Origin: Cristatella mucedo
Lineage: Eukaryota > Bryozoa > Phylactolaemata > Cristatellidae
Direction of reading: 5' to 3'
DNA length: 64,000 nt
NCBI GenBank assembly: GCA_009760855.2
Contig: WPIO01000066.1
Location: 1,324,501-1,388,500 of the forward strand
A program made the position numbers and the translations under genes. The notes beneath the pieces were generated by a model. It made no database searches and was not told the DNA's origin. It was given only the letters and a program-made list of their open reading frames with translations. This document shows positions 59,101 through 64,000 of this stretch, one piece after another. Numbering within the stretch: the stretch's first letter is position 1; each line of letters starts with the position of its first letter.

Positions 59101-61546
59101 TGGGTCACTATTAGCCTGCCTGTGACATTGTTACGACATGTGAGTGAAAGGATGACAAAGGCTAAGCATGACAAGCACAGCCAGTTTCGACCAAAACAAG
59201 TCTATCAACAGAGGTCCAATGTGCATTCTAGAAGACGGGAATGATTATGTAACTACAATCAATCATATATTCCAAAGTTTTAAGGTGATCGGATCATTTT
59301 TTTAGGAGATATGACATAAATGATAGCAGGCATTGGACTGTCGTTTGCAGATAAACTTGAGAACTTCAAGCTATAACCAAGAGGCAGCACTAGGAAACGC
59401 TATCATCGCATGAACAATTCAATAAATAGATAAATATGGATCTTAGGAATAGCTCAATCTAACAAGATCCTTATGCAGCCTAAGCAGAACATATCCCCGA
59501 TAGGTCTCATACCACACGCAGTCAATCCAGGCCACAGCCGGGCTGTTCACCAGCATTCGCCAATACAAATATCTAACTATTAACGACATAAATGAGAACT
59601 TGAAATCACCCAAATTTCCGTGAATATAAATGAATCAACATTTTCAGACTGGATTCCAGTAAACGACGCGCTAGTTCCATCCAAGTCACCAGGCTGACCG
59701 GCCGCCATACAAAGGACCACTCTGGGCCATCGCCTCATGCTTAATGGCGGCTACAGGAACTGAATCAGCTGTCTCTGGATTCATGCAGTGCCTTGATTAT
59801 GGATTCCCTAGTTACGGCGGCCCCAGCAGCAGTAAATTCTCAATACCATATCCCTAATGCTCGTCTGCTGGCCGAACGAGAGTCACTTCTGGTTTGTGAT
59901 CCGATGTAAGCATACCAATGTAAACATGTTGCTGCCAAGTAAATAAGGAGTGGGCCTTGGAATGCCGTTTACCACCGGTTGCTATGGGCGGGGCATGGAA
60001 GCATAGACAGGACTAAGCACCCTGCAGATAGGGGGTTTACTCTTTTATGACCTTGTTATACTACTTGTTGGACGTGTAATCTCAAGGGCGTGTCATTCCT
60101 GGGAAAGTTATGCGTTTTATCATTTTCCAAAGTTATTTTTGAGGGTCCGTTTAGGGCTGAGTAGCTTATATTCGCAGAGTTCACCAGAAAACCACAGTTC
60201 CGGCTTAGTTATTTTTCAAAGAAAAGTATTTTGTTGAGCGTGATGTACTACTTCCGGTTTAGATGGTTCTTACATAAAATTGTATTGACCATTTCCCAGT
60301 CATCTGACAACCACCAAAATTTGAGCTTGCAATTATATATAGTTTATCTTTATTACGCGAATTTAAAAAAAATTAACAATTCTTAAGAATTTTCATTGGC
60401 TACCCCTTTAACAAAAATAGTACTTCATCAATCAAGTTTAACCTTAATTGTGATGCAAAACTCTCACCCACCAATCAAATCGCTTGTAGAGTCCTGCAAC
60501 TGGCCATTATAATAAATCTGCTGCATCTGATAAAGCAACGTTTTGGCTGGCAATATTTTAGAAATTTTGGTGGAAATAAGTAATGAAGCAACCCCTATCT
60601 TTCGGAAGAATTTGGCATGTTTGCATTTGAGATAGAGGATGCATTTGACAACTAATAGCTACACACTTTTATTTCTATGGCTGGTCGAATTTTGAAATTT
60701 TGACTAAGAATGGACCATCAAAGCTATTTATCACTTCTGATTCTCATCAGTAATCGCAGAATTTCGAAAGCGAAAATCTAGAAACAATACAGCTAGCTCC
60801 ATTGTATGGCATGGTTGAGGCGATTAGAATTATTCTCTAGCTGGCTAACAAAAAGCCTTTGGGCAGTGCTGAAGTTGATGAATTTATTTTCATGCAAACG
60901 GAACACATTTCAGAGCTCGCTGCTGTTGAAGTCACAGTCTGTACTGGTTGATGTACTGATACACAGTAAAGTTGTAATGCTGACCTGAGACGCCAGCCAT
61001 GGCTTGATAATATCATGTCCAGCAGAGCTGATCTACGGTTTTCAACCTAATTTTGTCGTCACATGCTCGTTGGGCTACACGTGAGCTATTCCTTTACATA
61101 GCAATAAGATAATTGGTAACACATAATCTAGCTTGGCAGGTGCGAGACTGTGAAATTCACGTACACAGTATTAATAAACCACATTTTCTTATCCTCGAGA
61201 GGCCGATCGTGGCTGATCTTTAGTAGCATTGGCGAGCTGCTTATTCCATGCTTGCTTCCCAGAATTCCCGGAATTACCCTTCTGACTGACTAATGCGGAT
61301 CAGGTTTTGCTGTTGGAACACATGAAGACCATAGGTGACTACAAATCCTCGTAGATATGCTAAAGTTTTAAGTGTGCATTAGATAACTCATATTCATAAT
61401 ACAAACTAAATAAACGTGGCTTTTTGAAAATATGCTATATGACATAGAATAGTCCTTTAAATAAAAATAAGCACCTCAGACTTACTATGTCTGCATGGGA
61501 TAGCTGCCTCTTATCAGTCAGCAGAGCTGCAATTTTATCGTTTCAG
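56195..61546. other. Intergenic between gene B and putative gene C; nothing supported
   Basis: No exon, known repeat or RNA gene can be supported apart from a short tandem duplication at 56838. The 58400-60050 part is somewhat richer in GC with overlapping short frames on both strands and could be an unrecognised repeat. A weak signal-like MIPFLIFLTTSNAG occurs near 56688 without a good donor. Confidence 0.45.
56838..56895. repeat. ~30-bp tandem duplication
   Basis: Two imperfect copies of ACTTTGACAGGTTCAATCTA followed by a variable GTAATAT-type end. Confidence 0.75.
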
Positions 61547-61603
61547 CATGCCAACGAAAGGAAATGGCGACAGAAGACCCAGAGCCAGACAAAGGTGTTT
61601 CTG
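61547..61603 (+). CDS. Gene C: candidate mini-exon homologous in layout to gene B's
   Basis: The acceptor is ATCGTTTCAG|CA and the donor TCTG|GTACGT; length 57 nt, phase 1-1. It reads x-CQRKEMATEDPEPDKGVS, with Cys at codon 2, a charged middle and Ser before the split Gly/Asp codon. Gene B's mini-exon reads x-CSTRNEEARVAPDIS with the same features. Placement 8 kb downstream of gene B, on the same strand, fits an early exon of a further paralogue continuing beyond the window. With so few residues, homology is suggestive only. Confidence 0.45.
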
Positions 61604-61935
61604 GTACGTCAATATCTCAGATTTCCTATTTAGAATTACCCGTGGCTCAGAACTTTGTTACAATTGGCACCCTCATAAAAAGGAAAAAACGAATGTTGTT
61701 TTTATCAAATCTGTGCAAATCGGCTAATTAGAGCACAAGCTCGAAGCGATCAGTTTGCGATAAGAGTTAGAAATAGTGTTTTAAGATTTTCTCTGTTTGA
61801 TAAAATCGAAGCAATTCATTTCTCATACCTTTAAACATACCTGAAATACAAATATGCAACATATTATTATAAATATGAATCTGCACGTGTAACTAAACAA
61901 AGCCATGCCGACTACTTGGGTGCTATGCAATAGAG

Positions 61936-62108
61936 GTGAGCCGTGATGGCTCACTAGGTTAGGGGGTTGCTTTTCACGACGTCGGTCCCGATGTCGTGGG
62001 TTCTAATCCTGCAGTGGGTGATCCTTTATCCCCGTTGCAAGCGGTGATAATAGCCTTAAAGGCTCTTCTGTCTCTATACAAAAGAGGCTGTCAAATCAGC
62101 TAGTATTT
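61936..62108 (+). mobile_element. SINE family 1, best copy
   Basis: A tRNA-like head has an A box (TGGCTCACTAGGTTAGGGGG) and B box (GGGTTCTAATCC) spaced as in a tRNA promoter. A body with CGGTGATAATAGCCTTAAAG follows, and the conserved end is GAGGCTGTCAAATCAGCTAG. Six copies are seen in the window. Confidence 0.82.
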
Positions 62109-62124
62109 ATTTCTATTTAAGAGT

Positions 62125-62420
62125 TCTTTTTTATAGCCCGCTTAAAGCCTGAGCAATTTCCGTGTTCATTTGGCTGGCTGAAAAAATTAATCTTAAGCAG
62201 CCAAGGGCTAGTCGGAAGTATAGCTAAGCCACGATACAAGTTAAGGTAGTGACTAGCTAGAAAGCAGAGGCTAAGAATGGCCGGACAGGGTATTGGCAGC
62301 AGGAACGGATTTTTCACTGCATAGGCATTGTGGAAATGAGTTCCACACTCTAGGACCTGCTGAGCAAAGGTTTCCGTCGCCAACCGTCCGTAATCAAAAG
62401 AATCGAACAGCTTGATCATT
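62125..62420 (-). mobile_element. LINE B fragment, divergent
   Basis: The minus strand shows FDYGRLATET (LKTVGDR-type) and VECGTHF-type remnants, then SHYLNLYRGLAILPTSPWLL, corresponding to THYLNCSPDSAMLPNFSLL. Frames are broken and the tail is lost. Confidence 0.6.
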
Positions 62421-62436
62421 ATCCATATATAACCTC

Positions 62437-62465
62437 ATATCGAAGTATGGAATGTGTGCATCATC

Positions 62466-62512
<47 letters not shown>

Positions 62513-62657
62513 AGGTATCTTGGATGGCTGCCAGTTTGATCGAACTGGTGCCCCAATTCAGCTAGATGAGAATGATCAAAACTGTGGCCAGCCTGGTTGA
62601 TCATCCCGTGAACTTTGCTTAAAACCTGTCGATCAAATGTCTGCCATACAAGCTCTC

Positions 62658-62743
<86 letters not shown>

Positions 62744-62815
62744 TCTCTCTCTCTCTCTCTCCTTCTCTCTCTCTCTCTCTCAGCAGAAGATGCACACATT
62801 CTACACTTCGATAGT
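62437..62815. mobile_element. Fold-back element with (GA)n and (CT)n in opposite arms
   Basis: The left arm CGAAGTATGGAATGTGTGCA plus TCATCTGCTGAGAGAG and the right arm CTCTCAGCAGAAGATGCACA plus CATTCTACACTTCG are inverted copies. A (GA)n tract (62471-62511) in one arm faces a longer (CT)n tract (62665-62781) in the other. The inner parts (CTTGGATGGCTGCCAGTTTG against CAAATGTCTGCCATACAAG) are also inverted, and the centre at about 62587 is a near-palindrome around TGGCCA. Confidence 0.7.
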
Positions 62816-63107
62816 TATGAACTAGCCTCCCAGCCACTTTAATTGACTTGGTAGCCCAGCCGAAAGGTCACTGCATTATAGCCAAGACATAGCAAAGGAG
62901 ATATTTAAATTGTTTGCTGTTCACCCTTTAAGACATTTCTTAGTCTTGCACAGGGATTGGGCGTAACAAATCGGTATTAAAGCAGAGCCTAACTTGCTAT
63001 ATTATGATAGCTGTAAGAGACAAAACCTAAACTTCGAGGGCAAGGCGACAGTTGACTGGGACATCACCTTGTTAGAAGAGCCACGCCTTCTAGTCCAGCT
63101 AAACAAA

Positions 63108-63280
63108 TCCTAGCTGATTAAACAGCCTCTTATTGCATAGCGACAGAAGACTCTTACGGCTATCAGTTCCACTGGATATGGTGATAAAGTATTGCCCACC
63201 TTAGGAATTCGACCCCAAGCCCTCGGGGCCGAGGTCGTGAAAAGGAACCACCTTACCTTGTGAGCCATAAAGGCTCACCG
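63108..63280 (-). mobile_element. SINE family 1
   Basis: An antisense copy runs from CCTAGCTGATTAAACAGCC to TGTGAGCCATAAAGGCTCAC, with a slightly mutated B box (GGAATTCGACCCC). Confidence 0.8.
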
Positions 63281-63359
63281 CTTGCTACACGCTTAGGGTG
63301 TCCTATGGGCATCAGTTCCGGTTTGTCTTAGTTTAGCTTACGAAACCTGAGGGTGTAAA

Positions 63360-64000
63360 ACGACATACTTTAGAGTTTTTCTGCTTGTTTTGCTTGATCT
63401 TTCGGCAGCTTTTAATACTATCGACCGCTAAGTCCTTTTTGAGTGCCTCTCATCTCGCTGGGGCATCGCTGGCACTGCCCTGCAATAGTTCAGGACCTAT
63501 CTTAGTGGGAGACTCCTGAGAATGGATATAAATGTAAACAGATCAGCCAAGATGCTTCTGAAATATGGGGTACCTCAGACTCCATGCCATGTCCGGTTCT
63601 TTTCATGGTGTAAACTCTCCCTCTTGCCGATGTGACGGCCGAGCACAGTCTAGGCTTTCACTTCTATGTGGATGACAGCCAGCTGTACCTTTTTCCTAAT
63701 CTCTCCCGGCCTTCAATTATTTCGAATACTCTCAATTCCCTTGCTGCATGTATTGGTTACATCCACATATGCATGGCAGGGAATTTTCTTAAATTGAGTG
63801 AGAATAAAACTAACTTACTAGTTATTAGTAAAAAATGTGCAATTCAAAAATTAAATGCTGGCTCAAAATCGACTCTCCCAGCATATTTCCAGTAGAATCT
63901 GCACGAATTCTAGGTGTCGTGTTCCAAACTGACTTTTAGTAAGAACACCACAGCAGCTTTACCATGTATTCTGCCTACTTTCAGCTAAATAGCATTGCTA
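63360..64000 (+). mobile_element. LINE A RT fragment running off the window
   Basis: It begins in the palm (LLVLLDLSAAF-type frame near 63380) and covers the VPQ region and FHFYVDDSQLYLF, with the active site YADD changed to YVDD. It continues through NLLVISKKCAIQKL to the window end. Stops at 63430 and 63612 show it is dead. Confidence 0.85.

Noticed and set aside
61936-62010. Functional tRNA gene
   Set aside because: A and B boxes are tRNA-like but the acceptor arms do not pair, and the sequence continues into a repeated SINE body present in six copies.
62461-62842. Arg/Glu- and Ser/Leu-repeat frames
   Set aside because: They are translations of the (GA)n and (CT)n tracts.

Overview
The window looks like a stretch of invertebrate animal genome. 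It is AT-rich, has long introns, and carries no bacterial operons. It is packed with dead non-LTR retrotransposons, tRNA-derived SINEs, small inverted-repeat elements and long (GA)n/(TA)n microsatellites. The species cannot be named from sequence alone; L2/CR1-type LINEs of this kind occur in many invertebrates and fish.

The only host gene that can be assembled is a plus-strand immunoglobulin-superfamily (IgSF) receptor, called gene B here, at 28726-53227. It has seven recognisable exons, each closed by GT/AG sites. Every internal junction is in phase 1, as is usual for shuffled Ig-domain exons. The layout is a 16-residue mini-exon, three V-like Ig domains (33396-33773, 40744-41151, 46708-47091), a C2/I-like domain (47278-47595), a short C2-like domain (50626-50895), and a last exon with a membrane helix and a Ser/Thr/Pro-rich tail (52920-53227). 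The first two V-like domains lack the canonical Ig disulfide. All three V-like domains share a different cysteine pair at about residues 57 and 77. The signal-peptide exon is not certain; a candidate lies at 24082.

The locus looks like a tandem array. At 7618-8435 there is a terminal-type exon (phase-1 entry, membrane helix, Ser/Thr-rich tail, stop, poly(A) signal) that could end an upstream relative, gene A. At 61547-61603 there is a 57-nt phase 1-1 mini-exon that matches gene B's mini-exon in layout, and could be an early exon of a downstream relative, gene C. At least one antisense Ig half-domain remnant (46320-46592) lies in a gene B intron. An array of polymorphic-looking IgSF receptors with non-canonical Ig folds recalls invertebrate allorecognition or self-recognition complexes, but that function is an inference.

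The rest is repeats. LINE family A (L2/CR1-like, APE endonuclease plus RT, ATT-repeat tail) has about 20 copies; the longest is at 8868-12260 on the minus strand. LINE family B (related RT C-terminus, ACATT-type tail) has seven. There is a fragment of an R2/NeSL-type LINE with a restriction-like endonuclease (15590-16330). There are two SINE families, one of which ends in the LINE A tail. There is also a TA-flanked MITE (25905-26097) and a large fold-back element (about 62437-62815).
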